DNA from: Sphagnum compactum
Lineage: Eukaryota; Bryophyta; Sphagnopsida; Sphagnales
Assembly (NCBI GenBank): GCA_965153455.1
Contig: OZ234499.1
Location: 2,046,001-2,110,000 of the forward strand
Reading direction: 5' to 3'
Length of the DNA: 64,000 nt
Positions within the stretch are counted from its first letter, which is position 1. Each line of letters opens with the position of its first letter. The notes beneath the pieces were generated by a model that made no database searches, had not been told where the DNA came from, and saw only the letters and a list, made by a program, of their open reading frames with translations. Both the position numbers and the translations under genes were made by a program. This document shows positions 1 through 12,270 of the stretch, piece by piece.

Positions 1-3000
1 AAGTCCTTCCCCTTTGGCTAGAGCCATAAAAGGATTTTTTTTCTTAAAACGATAACATTAAAAACCAATAGTATTTTTTTTTCCCTAATCTATGTGGATG
101 GTGAATTATCCACAACATTTCTTTTTGTTTCAAAAAAATATGGCATTTTATGTGCTTTCTCTTCTCTCAAAAAACTTATAACCGTGCAAAATTCTTCCAA
201 ATGTTTACCCAATGTGAGGATTTTGAACATGAATGTTTTGGGGATTTAGTGGATTCATGCTCAATTTCCACGTTATGAGTGAAAGACCTTGTTCCCAAAT
301 ATCCATTTTCTTGGTCCTTGCATCCTTATTAAGTTAATTAGATAAGTGAATGATAAGAAATTTCAAAGAATTAGTATATGGGAGATTTTGCATAACCTTT
401 CATGTGGTCATCCTTGGATAATTAACTTTGTAGTATCCCTTGTATGGTCATCTTTGGACAATTCTAGGGACAATTCCAAAGACTATTACTTCATTTCTAA
501 GCCTAATTGCTTCATTTTTTTCCTAATAACTACGTCCTATCCTTATCATTCCTTTTCCCTACCCACCAACATGGATATGAAAAGGAAATCAACATGTGTC
601 TTTTCATGTCCATGATATTTATATTAATTCAAATTAAATTTGACATTGACATAAACAATGATGAGTTATTGAAAACCATATGAAAATATAATAAAATAAT
701 TTTAAAATAGTTCATTGTCACTAGTAGTGCACATTAGCATAGAACCCAAGTTAGATAGGAAGCGTGATATGGAATGATTGCCAAGAGTAATGAACTAAAT
801 AACCTAGTTTCGTCCCTTTTTCCAATATATATATTGCCAAGTTAATTTGATTGTATGTGTGTAAATTTCACAAATTTGATAAATATACCAAAGGCTTGCA
901 AGGAAGTGGGTTTTGTGAATGAAATTAAAAAATTTAGGTTAGGTTTTTTTTGGTTACAACCAAACCAACCAACATTGCTTGTTTTCTTATTTCCTTCTTC
1001 AATGGTATAAATAGAAAGAGTCAGTTGGTTCAAAATAAATTCATTTGAACCAATCTAAAGGCTTTTTTTCTTTTCTTTTCAATTTTTTATTATTGCCAAA
1101 GTGGCAATCATTTAGAAAAAAATTAGTTAATTTTGGATATGAAACAAATATATGAAAGTTTTTAAAAAATGGATTGTGTTATATTATTGGTCACATAGTA
1201 GAACTTATCATAAAAATCTAACAATTTGGGGCGAAAATCTCCATGAAAATCCTATATATATATATGTTGAAATCATTTTTTAAAGTCAAATTTTGACAAA
1301 AAAATTGTTAGGGAAAAGAATCATTGATCCCATGATAAATAACACATATTTTACATTGTAATGGATGGAATCACAAAGTTCACTTCACACTTGTCACAAA
1401 TTAAGGCATGTTGTTATGAGAAAAACCATATTTTGTTACAAGTTGGTTTTTTTCAAAAAAATTGATGGTGGCAAGCAAATTTGTGACATGTTTTTGTGCA
1501 ACCAACTCAATCTTTTAAGCTGAAAGTTGAATGAGAATTAACATATAAACCTAACTTCATTTTTCCTTCTTGATTTAAAAATATTTTACAAAGCAAAATC
1601 TTGCTACTTGCCTAGAGATTAATAACATATTTAATTTTATGAAGTGACAGTGGACTAAAAAATAGTTTACTAAATTGTAAAGCATTTTAAAGTTTCAAGG
1701 TTTTAGGCTTTTGGCAAAGTTTATTAGTGATTTTGACTTTTGGAATTTTTGTTTTTGCATTCATGAAAGATGTTAGCAATGATAGCCCTATATCATGCAA
1801 ATTTCTTTAAAGATGCTACAAGCACGGTTGTAATTTTCTTTTTGTGGTTGGTGGTGTGTGGTTGGAAATTTCATGATGATGTTGGTGTCAAGAAATGGTG
1901 ACAAAGAATCTGGATGAATCAAGATAATTGGTGCGAAAAAGGAAGGGAAAAAAAAAATTGAACAAATTTGTGTGTGAATGTGTAGAAACATGTTTTTTTT
2001 CTATGTTTCCTTTTTGGATGTGAAGCATTAGAAATTCATGGTTTAAATCTTCTTTTTTTGCATTATACATGATGCACAATTATGTAGGGACATATGTAGA
2101 GGCTTGTAAGTTTTTTTCTTTAATTATGGCACAAGGGATGGCGAGATGATGACTAAATCTAGGTCCATCATTTGCTAAGTCTCAACCAATATTGGGTTTT
2201 CATTTTTTTGTGAAAATCAACTAGTTCCAATTTTTACATGATGTTATGGGAACTTGATTACATATATATAGATATATATATGGGTTAGTGAGAACTAGCC
2301 AAGTTATCAAATTATTGATTTTTTCAAATTTACCTGGTTTTTAGATAGGCTAGTTCTCACATATACAATAACAATTGATTTCACATCTAGTTTTCACAAC
2401 TTGGTTATTAAATTTTTCATTAATTAAAAAAAATTAAAAATTAAGTAATTAACAATTTAATTATTTCATCACATGAAAAGAACAACAATATGTGATAAGC
2501 ATAGCAACGACAAGAAAACAATAACAACAATGGGAGAATTGTAGTAATAACATGAAAAGAACAACAAAAAGAGCCAACACTGATTTATACAGGGACTCTA
2601 AGAACCAAATATAAGTTTTATGAGAGAACTTGTCTAATTTTCCAAAAAATATATATGTATAAATTTGAACCAGTTTTCATGATCGCTTCTCATTCATGTG
2701 AAAACCTGAAGTTGGTTTTCATTCTAGTTTTCACATGTAAAAGTGTCAATCAGTTTTCATTGTGAAAATTGGGTTGAGAACCAAGTTGAGAACCATGCGG
2801 GCATTCAAGAACTGCTTAACATTGGTCCAATTTATTGCTAAGAAAACATAAAATGGCTTGTGGGGTTTGTTAATGTTATTGTTATTCTATTGATGTGTGC
2901 TCCTTTGTGTGTTAACAAGTTCAAGAATTAAATTTTGTTTGTTGGGGAATGGGGATATTGTTGTTTCAAAAAATTATATATGAAAAAAGTATTTGAAAGT

Positions 3001-4060
3001 TTAGTGCAATATTGAAAAACATAGTCAATTTTAAAGTTTGGGTTTGATTAATAAGGAATGTTTAAAAAGAGATTATGGGTAAAAGACTTATGCTTTGAAA
3101 GATTAATTTAGAAAGGGTTTGGCAAAATTGAGATGATACTTGACTAAATGGAGTAAAGAAGTGAACAAATGGTGGATTGTTTGATTCATCGTCATGAGGA
3201 AAATTAATGTGTTTGTAGTTGTTTGCAAGCTATTTGACATTTTGACACTCTTGTAAGTGTTACTTTGAAATGCAAGTTCTTGACAAATGGTGATGTTGTT
3301 GGGTATTTTTATAAGCTATAGAATGTTATTTAGTAAAAACATTGTTTAAGTGTGATGATGTTACACACATGATTTTCTATTCATTGTGTTAGATTCCAAT
3401 TTTTTTTGTTTTTGTTACAATGCCACTAGTCCATCATATTCAAATTATGTCAATGTTTTTTCATGTTGGGGAGTTGTAGGTCACATGGGAGGTAATGTTG
3501 ATGGGCATTGGAACCTAGTAATATTTGTGAGAGTTCTAATGACATCTAAGTTCCGATGCTCTCAAACAACATATAACCTCCTTAGGATGAAAGTTCTCCT
3601 ACACATTTGGATAATGTGAAGATTATAATCCAAGTGTTAAGTGTTTGAAAGTTCAATGCCTAATTACAAGTGGTTATAACTTATAACTAGTATTATGTGA
3701 TTATTTGAATTTTTAAAGAAGCATTGGTTCTAGTTTTTTTTAAATTTCAAAATTCAAAAATCATTAGCTTTGGTTCTTTGAAAAAAATCAAAGTTAGAGA
3801 ATCCTCAATCCTAGTTATTTCAAAAGTTTTAAAATCCTTTCAATTTCCATGAAAATAATCAATAAAAATTTGGCAAGTTTATGAACAATTATTCGATTCT
3901 TTTCAAATTTTTTGAGAATTATGATGATATACCAAGATTAGGTTTTTTATTTTTGAGAATTGTGATTATGGATCTTTAAAATCATCTTTTGATAACCATC
4001 GAAGGTTTGTTCTTATATCTAATAACCACCCAATACCAATTATAACCTCAAACTCCACTT
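1..4060. other. AT-rich intergenic DNA, no gene seen
   Basis: Very AT-rich, CG-poor sequence with many A and T runs. The open frames are short, biased to Phe, Lys, Asn and Ile, and show no domain I recognise. The only structured item I see is the hairpin at 2288-2360. Confidence 0.7.
2288..2360. repeat. Perfect 13-bp inverted repeat (hairpin)
   Basis: GTGAGAACTAGCC at 2288-2300 is followed by its exact reverse complement at 2348-2360, with a 47-bp AT-rich spacer. Related gagaacc and ttctca words recur up to about 2790, so it may be one end of a decayed inverted-repeat element. No coding content or target duplication is visible. Confidence 0.6.
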
Positions 4061-4074
4061 ACAAGAACTATGTG

Positions 4075-4230
4075 TAGAGTAAAGCCGTAAGGTGGGGGCA
4101 TCCCCAAAATAAAGGGCCTAGGACAAGATGATTGTTGAGTCCGGCCCTACATTTTGGAAATGTCCACCACTTATGGGCTTTACCCATACATACATAGATC
4201 ATAAGGTGTAAGAGGGGAAAGGTTATTGCA
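4075..4230 (+). repeat. Dispersed repeat R1, copy A
   Basis: This segment shares an ordered series of words with 48180-48375 (opposite strand) and 61270-61475. The series is a GGGGGCATCCCC-like block, AAATAAAGGGCCTA, GAGTCCGGCCC, a GGAAATGTCC block, a GGGCTTT block and an ATCATAAGGTGTA block. There is no coding content. The family could be LTR fragments or a non-autonomous element, because copy C lies on the 3' side of a minus-strand copia remnant, where its 3' LTR would be expected. Confidence 0.6.
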
Positions 4231-6460
4231 TATACTATGTAATACAAATTCGAGGAAGATTTGGGTGACGTGGCAGCACCACATTGGCTGACCAGGACTG
4301 AGGTGCAACTGGCAAACCTTAGGGTTGTCACATGTGGGATGGCATTCAGTTTAGTTAACACTTAAAGAGTGAAAAAAAAAGTGTAAGATGCCTTTCACTC
4401 TTAAGGAAGGAAGTAGGTGTAATAGAGTTATCCCTAAAGTAAGAAAAACACAGCACCAGAACCCTGAGTTTGGTCATACACAGGGCGAGATTTTTAAAAA
4501 ACCTGCAAAACTGTACATTAGCAGTCAAGGGGCGGGATGAAACTCAGAAAACCATCAATTTTGGTGATAAACTGAGTTTCATCCTGTCTTTCCTTTTTCC
4601 CTGAGCGCCTCCACTGCTGCCTGATACACATATTTTCACTGCTCCTAACTATACAACTACTGTAATTAGTCTCGACCTTTGTGCATTGAATGCCAAGTTT
4701 CAGCATTTCATACTGAGATTTAATAAAAATGTCTTTACTTTGCAGATACCACTAAAAGAGGGGATAGGGGGTGACAGGAGGCCCGAAGACAGGGTGAAGA
4801 CTTTACAGATAACTCTAATATGTTATCCTCTTTTTTTTTTTTGCAACACCCATGAATTCGTGGCTATGAAAGTGTCTTCAAAATACACTAAGAAAATTTC
4901 TCAATGTGCTTGCATTATGGGTGGTGTTGTTGGAGTAGTAGAAGGGATATATCCAACAAGAAGGAGAAGATGGCAGAGTGTGGAAAATGGCAGATCAGTG
5001 CTGGTTGCCACCATGTGGTTTGCAATTGAATTGTGTTTCATGCCCCAGCTTTGGAATGTGGCAGAAGGAAAAAATATAAATAAATAAATAAATAAATAAT
5101 TTTTAAATGGTAAAATTAGTAAATTAGTGTCCAGCATCCAGATCTGGGTTGGCTACTTACACCACACTCTGTCACTAATTCCCCTTTTTTTTTTGGGGAA
5201 TAAAAATTGTCACAAAACTTAAAAGAATGTTTTTTTAAATGCCAAAAATTGCCACACTTGCCTACATTATGAAAGGGTGCTTAGGATTTTAGACTTTCAT
5301 ATTTTAAATATCACCAAATTTGACTAATAAATGTATTTATGGACTATCACCACTTGAGCAACATCACAAAACACAAATTGAGGGGTTTCCAAAAGGTATT
5401 GAGAGTGGAGCCCGGGAAACGATGGACACCTCAAATAACATAACATAAGACATAAACCATCAACAACACTTTGTATGTTCCTCACATCTCATGTGGAACA
5501 CCCACAATTGGTATTATCTTGTTGCCCCTCTCCTCTTCCCCTCTATGCATTAGTAGTATTGACCATGAGGAGCACATACATGTGAGAGTGGTTAGTAGTA
5601 CATAGCTAAACCATTGTTGTTAGCTATAGGACGAAAAAATACAATGAAAAAGTGGTTTCCCATCCGCATACCATCATCCATTGTCCATAGTGCACGGGTG
5701 GGTGCTAGTTCACTCTCACACTTAAGAAATTGTGTTGTGGTTGTTTTTCATCATGTCCACAGCTGTGGGATATCCAAACCAGTTGTTCGCTAACCACGGG
5801 TATTTGAAACCCGCACCAGCCCCTTGTCGGGTATCACAATGGTTCTCAAAAAATCTAATACACCTGCTTTTGATATTAACTTGTTAGCCATGACTCCAGC
5901 AAACTATTATTTATTTATTTATTTAGTTATTTATTTATTTTATTAGTTAGTTCTCACACTTTTCAAAACTCACCTGGGGCAGACTAATCATACCCATATG
6001 TATGATGTGGGTTAGTCAGGACAACTCAGGTCAAGTAGAGGTGACCAAACCTGGCACCCAGTATCCAGTAGTAACCCACCTGAAAGAACAAGATAATACT
6101 GGTACAAGTGGTTTTGTTGATGGAGCTATTTTAATTTGCAGCTCTCCAGTGGGACTCAAATAACTAAAAAAAAGTGGTTATTATTTTTTTTTTTAAAATT
6201 ATAATAATTTTATTCTTTTGACCAAATATTTGGAAACTTATTTTCAACTGATTTTGCTAATTATTGGACATTTTCACCAATTTTTGAAACCACAAAAAAA
6301 ATTGAAAAACCAAAACCTTGCTGACACACAAGTAGTACCCACCTGTTGTTCTGCATACTATTTATCCCTTCTTGGCAGAAAGTCTGGCTCCATGGATCCA
6401 AACAAAACCAATCATGCCTGAAAATCCATGATACCTACCTACCTACTACTAGGTACCTCC
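4231..6460. other. Intergenic DNA with microsatellites, no gene seen
   Basis: Somewhat less AT-rich than the flanks, but no frame resembles a known protein. A (TAAA)n tract lies at about 5076-5099 and TTTA-type tracts at about 5907-5940. Open frames near 4.1-5.1 kb are short and lack recognisable domains. Confidence 0.6.
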
Positions 6461-6462
6461 CT

Positions 6463-6541
6463 GAACCCTAAACCCTAACCCTAAACCCCCTCCTCCTAAA
6501 CCCTAACCCCCCCCTAAACCCTAAACCCTAAACCCTCCTCC
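6463..6541. repeat. Interstitial plant telomere-like repeats
   Basis: Runs of CCCTAAA and CCCTAAC, broken by short C- and CTC-rich stretches. This is the plant telomere motif in an internal position. Another tract sits at 7038-7091, so the two frame the 99-bp tandem repeat. Confidence 0.85.
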
Positions 6542-6668
6542 TGCAAAAATTCTTATCCCTTTTTTTTTTGGTGGAAGCAACAGACCTTCTGAGAGTAGGC
6601 TAGTAGTGTGTGAGGGGAACCCATTTCCTCTTTTTCTGAAAAACCCTAAACCCATTTCCTATATATAG

Positions 6669-6944
6669 GGTTTATCCGGATATGAATCAGGGTATGTACC
6701 TTGGTAGGTCACAAACCAACCCTTCCGGTATAGATCGGGTCATATTAGGGTATGTCGTACGTACCTGGGTTTAGCCGGATATGAATCAGGGTATGTACCT
6801 TGGTAGGTCACAACCAACCCTTCCGCTATAGATCGGGTCATATTAGGGTATGTCGTACGTACCTGGGTTTAGCCAGATATGAACCCGGGTATGTACCAGG
6901 GTATAGATCGGGTCATATTAGGGTATGTCGTACATACCTTGGTT
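6669..6944 (+). repeat. 99-bp tandem repeat, about 2.8 copies
   Basis: The GGATATGAA landmark recurs at 6678, 6777 and 6875 (AGATATGAA in the third), giving a period of 98-99 bp. Copies 1 and 2 are nearly identical, including TATGTACCTTGGTAGGTCAC and GATCGGGTCATATTAGGG. Copy 3 has an internal deletion of about 22 bp. It is richer in CG than its surroundings (TCGTACGTAC). Open frames through it are only the repeat read in frame and show no domain. Confidence 0.9.
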
Positions 6945-7037
6945 TGGGCTCAAGGTACCAGTGCCCTAAATCAGACCCAGAATTCTTTTTCTTGTATCAA
7001 CACCAGTTCTAGGTTGTATAGTTCATATGAATGTTGG

Positions 7038-7091
7038 CTAAACCCTAAACCTAGAGTTCCAGGCCCTAAACCCTAAACCCTAAACCCTACT
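7038..7091. repeat. Interstitial plant telomere-like repeats
   Basis: Four or five CCCTAAA units, interrupted by CTAGAGTTCCAGG, followed by a C run. It forms the right border of the block of telomere-like and 99-bp repeats. Confidence 0.85.
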
Positions 7092-10000
7092 TCCCCCCCC
7101 CCCAAAACCACCCAACACTGGTTATATATAGCTTTTCACACATTGAGAAGACCTAATTCTCATGGAATGGTCTTGCCCTTGCCCATTATGTTGGGTGTGT
7201 CACTTGACTCACCCTAATGGGATTTTCTCGCACCTTACCTTACAAAATGGGCAGGCGCTCGACCCATTTCTATTGAGACTAGCCTAGAATGGTTTTTTTT
7301 CTTTTTTCTTTTCCTAATTTTTTTTTGGTTTCAAAAGTTTAGCCAATTTTTTTAAATTCAAATTTGCATTAAAATAAAATTCCAATATTTTCCCAAAAGA
7401 AATTTTTGCCATAGTGCAAAAAACTTCCCCATGTGAAAATGAAATGAATCTCAATAGGTACCCTTATCACACTTAATATATACAATTTGAAGAAATCCCA
7501 ATACATGTACCAAACTAGTATGTGTATTATTTCGAGGTACCAACAAACGATTGGATGAACTAACTACATATAATAGACCTTTGCCCAGACAATTATACAT
7601 TCAACATGATGAATTGCAAGGACTTCAAGCATGGATTTCCAAAGATTCAATTGATGGATTGCAAGGATGTTGAGCGCCATAGAAGAAGACCACCCATGTC
7701 AAAAGCTCCATGTTCCATTGTGTACATATTCAAATATGAATTCCACAAATGTCTACGTCCACTTCATTTAGTGTACATTTCTTATACATAAATGTCGTAT
7801 ATACATTATTGTTATCACAAATGTGAAGACAAGAGCAAAAACTTTTTCCACTAGATTGGGATGTTAGAAGGTTCATGTAAACCAATACCAAAGCTAATCG
7901 AAAATTATACAAAGTTCATAATGATGTAGCACAATCTCTCACTAGTGTCAATTACATCAACAATGGCCATTAGTTAGACCCCCAAGTCATGGCCACCTAT
8001 TGCTTGACCATGTCCTCCTCCCCATGGCCATTACCTAAATAATACCAAACTTGAGCTTTCAAATTGTTGGGTATTACCAATAACAATGAAATTATGAAAA
8101 ATAAAATAAAATTGATGTTGTGGATATTAAGTTCCATCTGAAATAAGATATTGAATGACATTGTATGTAACTTGAATTGAATTCAAATTCAACTTAATTC
8201 AATTCAAAATTCAATTAGATCCAAATTGAATTGAAAAGAAACAAGTTACAAATTGATGCATAAGGTATTGAAAATATATGCTCATCATTTTTATCATCCA
8301 CGACTATGGTGTTGAAAAAATACACATATCCGTGAACACACCTTTCCATTCCATATAAAGTAAATTTCAAACCAAATTTTATTTTGGTAGGACGAAATTA
8401 CTAATGAACCCTAAACCTATTTACCCTATATTAGCTTCGATGTTACCATCGTCACTAAAATATATTTGACTCCATATATCCAAGGAAGTATACATAACAA
8501 AAATTGAAATTATTGAATATATTGTAGTCTTGAAATTTCAAGATAACTTAAATCGGCATTTACTTACTATCAACTATAATCTTTTGGGTCAAGTTGATCA
8601 ATTTAAAAGATTATAAGTAATTATTGACCAAATGCATCCCAAGTTAAGTTATTTTTCTTTTTATGGCCTTCCGATCTTGAATCGGAAAGGAACTAATTCT
8701 TGTTGTGACCTCTTAGTTTTTTAGATATTTCATATATAGAAGGTCACAAATGTATACCATTATGGTCATATAATAAGGGCTCGTGTAAATCATTAACATA
8801 TTGCAAATGACATTCAACGATGTCTCTAAGCTCCCCATGAATTTTCATGTTTTAATTCCCATGTTTCTTGTTCTATTAATGAAATCCATAATTTTTAGCA
8901 ACATATTGGGGGGGGGGGGGCGGGAGCGGGGTGTTGAAGGGATGCAATTGAATAGATGGTTGAACTTTTCAAATCATTTTTTTAATATGTTTAAGCTATG
9001 GTCATCTTGGTGCGATCTTGGTCTAGATATCTAATAAAAAGTATTTGAAATATGATTTTATAATAAATGTATAATTGATATGAGTTTTAAATTGATTTTG
9101 ATTTTATTTTCACTTTATCTCGCTTACATTAGATTAAAATATCATGTCATCTATCTCATTTGTACGTCCATCCCAAATGTCCATCCTATTTATTAACTTA
9201 AAATATAATATTTTTATTTTGTAATTGATTTTGGTCTAGTCTCAAAATTAATTTCAACTCAATTTCATTTACATTTGATTGAAATTTTCATGTCATCTTT
9301 TTGATTTGTTTAAGTCACATCCATCCCATTCTTGACCAAATTTAAGACCTAAGTGGATTGCGCAATGAAACTAAGTCTTAAAGGCCATGTCAATACCACA
9401 TTCACATCTTTCATGTGATTTCATCCATAACCCTCCCCACATATGTGAATTTGAATTCCTCATGAAGTTTTGAAGGCCTCCTATGTTCCGTATTTGTGTA
9501 CCCATGTTTCCACATGCTTTCAATCAATTGTGAATAACAAAACTCAAAAGTTGAATATTGGAAGAAATTAACATAAATGAATTTCATTGCATGTTTTATA
9601 AGAAACTTTAATTTATTTATATGGATCAAAATTTAGAATCTATTTAAAAATAATAATCTTGAAATAATGTGAATGCTCTTGTGTGTGTGTGTTTTTCAAA
9701 AAAGGAAAAAGATCTAAAACTAAATTGGTATTCTAAACATTTAAAATTAATCTTGAAGTTTTTAACAAGAAGTTATGATCTTTGAAATGAAAAGAAATGA
9801 GAAGATGCTACAACATTATTACTAAATTCATAATTATAAGTATATCACTCTAAATCTTTAATTATAAATTTTTGTTAATGATACATTTTTATAGATTGAA
9901 AAATATTTTTTGTTGATCCTTGTATAGCTTTTAGGTTCTTGTCTTGATAGATTAGAATTGGATACCATGTAAACATTTCTAAATAGGACATAAAAAACAA

Positions 10001-11883
10001 ATTGCACATTGTTACAACAATATTACAATTCCTAATGCATGCATTTACAAAAACAAGAAATTAAATAAATTATCATATTCCAATTAAGGTTGGTCGAGTT
10101 CCATTATGTCTTCTCTCTTTTGCTCTCACAAAATTCACTATGTTGATTTACTACTCCTGCATTACAAGCCTACTTAAGACTATATACGAACATCTCTTAA
10201 GTCTTATCCTTTCCATAACAAATTTGTAGGTTTCTAATGCCAATTTGTCATTAGTGATGTTTTTTCCTAACAAAAATTGTTGTTATTTCAACAAATGTTT
10301 TGGAAAATATTTGGAGAATATGCTTTTCTAATGTAAATTTGATTCATTTCTGAGGAAATTTTGCCAATTTTTTTATATCACAAAATTGAGAAAAAAAAGC
10401 TTTTAAATATTTCTTTCAAAATGATGTGAAAGAATTGTTGCGTAAAAATTTATTTAAATAGTATATCTATCTAAGATCATAATATCAATATTTTGGTAAC
10501 TTTGCAATGATCATGTACATATATAATAGTTGGGTTGGTTAATAGACATAACACCTAATAAATTAGGTTGCAAGTTCACATATTAAAGCATGCTCAAAGG
10601 TAGAAGTAAAATGGCAATTTTCAATTTATTTTGGATGAAATATTCTAGTCAAAAATGTAAAAATACTTTGGGATTCTAAATAAGCTCATTTTAACATTGC
10701 CTTACAATAATGGTCGTAAAATTATATGAATATTTTCAATTGGTCGACCATGATGATTAGCCCAAGTAGTAAGATTTAAGCGGTGTATCACTTCAATTAG
10801 TCCATATTTCAAGCTTATGTGTAAAAAGATGTAAGAGGAATTAAACATTACACCTTAGATGAGCTAAATATTGATAAAGGCTCAAAGGGGGGTTATTGTT
10901 GGGCATGCTTTTTACCTCTAATCTCATTTTCAACATGTTTTATGCATATTTTTCATAATAATTAACTCAAATGCAACTCATACAATGAAGTTTTGTGGGA
11001 AAAATAATTGCACCCAAGTCACAAGAGGAATTTAACAATTCTAAAATCACCATCTTCTCACATCAATTGAATGAATTTCTATTTAGGGAAAAATGGTCTG
11101 GAATCCAATTTTCAATAAATTTTGAAATTTGAAAAAAAAATTATTGAATTTCTAATGAGAAAGGTTATTCAAAATTCAATAACATCCCCCCCCCAATTAG
11201 GTCTAAAAATTATGAAATCAACTCCAAGGAATCCACTCATTGAGGGCTTTTGAACAATACCAAGAGGTTAGCCCTAAGTTCCCTATAAATTTTTAGTTTT
11301 GTATTTTGTTGAATTTTCAATAAAAAAATTGTTCAATATTCAATAACTCTTAGAGCATATGTCTAAACATTATGATATGAAATCACTTTGGTGCATCTCT
11401 ATTTACGCGAGATTTCCAATGGTACCAAGAGTGTAGTGAGGGGCTATTTGATTGGTTCTTAGATTTTTTCAGACCCAAGGTTTATATATATATATAAGCA
11501 ATGGACTTCAAATTGTGGAATTGTCTTTGGGCATGTGCCTAATTGCATAAGATACAAATTGCAAACCCGCCCAAATGGGTCACTTTCATTTTTACCAAAA
11601 TGACATCAGCTCAAAATAAGGTAATTTGTGTGCTACCTTTGAAGGTCAAATTTTATAGACATTTTTATAATTTAGAAAAAGACTCCCAAAAAGTCTTGAA
11701 AATATTTATAAGATAAAACAAAGGTAACCCATTGGGTTTCAATTTTCAACAAATACGGTTGAAGAAGTTTATATTCCATTCATACATAAGTTTCAATATT
11801 CATAAATTGCCAAAACTACCACAATTATAAACAAGGGGGTGTGTCACACTATGATGTTGCCATTTACATTAAAAAGTATCTTA
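7092..11883. other. AT-rich intergenic DNA, no gene seen
   Basis: No frame resembles a known protein. Local features are a 13-base G run at 8908-8920, and an AT-rich segment at 8165-8250 whose ends TGTAACTTG and CAAGTTACA are inverted repeats around TTGAATT-type words. A weak tRNA-like stretch lies at about 10530-10590. Confidence 0.65.
8165..8250. repeat. Small inverted-repeat segment
   Basis: The 86-bp segment starts TGTAACTTG and ends CAAGTTACA, a perfect 9-bp inverted repeat, and its interior is built of AATTGAATT and AATTCAATT words. It could be a tiny foldback element or simple sequence. No target duplication is obvious. Confidence 0.4.
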
Positions 11884-12270
11884 AGAATTATGAAAACTCA
11901 AATATTTCACCATGCAAAAATATAATCTTCAAAAATTCCCCTAAAAGAAACCAAAATCCTTCGAGGTATTACAATGATATAACTAATCTCAAGTTTCCAC
12001 ACAAGCCAAAATATCAACTTTCAAAAATCCTCATATAAAAATAGACTTATTGCATAAGGGCCAAAATCCCCCCCTTGAGAATTATGTAAACTACTCAAAT
12101 ATTTCACCATACAAAAATATAATCTTCAAAAAATCCTCTAAAAGAAACCAAAATCCTTAAAGATATTATAACTAATCTCAAGTTTCAACATGATCCAAAA
12201 TATCATCTTTCAAAAATCTTCATATAAAAATTGGCCTATTACTTAGGGGCCAAAAGCCCTTAAGCTACTA
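11884..12270 (+). repeat. 195-bp tandem duplication, two diverged copies
   Basis: GAATTATG begins each copy, at 11884 and 12079. Both then carry in order CAAATATTTCACCAT, AAAAATATAATCTTCAAAAA, CTAAAAGAAACCAAAATCCTT, AACTAATCTCAAGTTTC and CTTCATATAAAAAT-like words. The short frame in the first copy (11841-12038) is part of the repeat and not a gene. The sequence just after it (about 12240-12320) resembles 30740-30815. Confidence 0.8.

Noticed and set aside
4068-5137. Several overlapping frames of 62-133 codons as possible genes
   Set aside because: No recognised domain, composition follows local DNA, frames overlap on both strands, and part of the region is dispersed repeat R1.
5770-5840. Possible tRNA (GGGTTTCAAATACCCG)
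   Set aside because: The stem-loop resembles a T arm but the loop sequence and the absence of an A box at the right distance rule it out.
10530-10590. tRNA-like stretch with a CCTAA/TTAGG stem and GCAAGTTCACA
   Set aside because: The B box is degenerate and the acceptor arm does not close; too weak to list as a feature.
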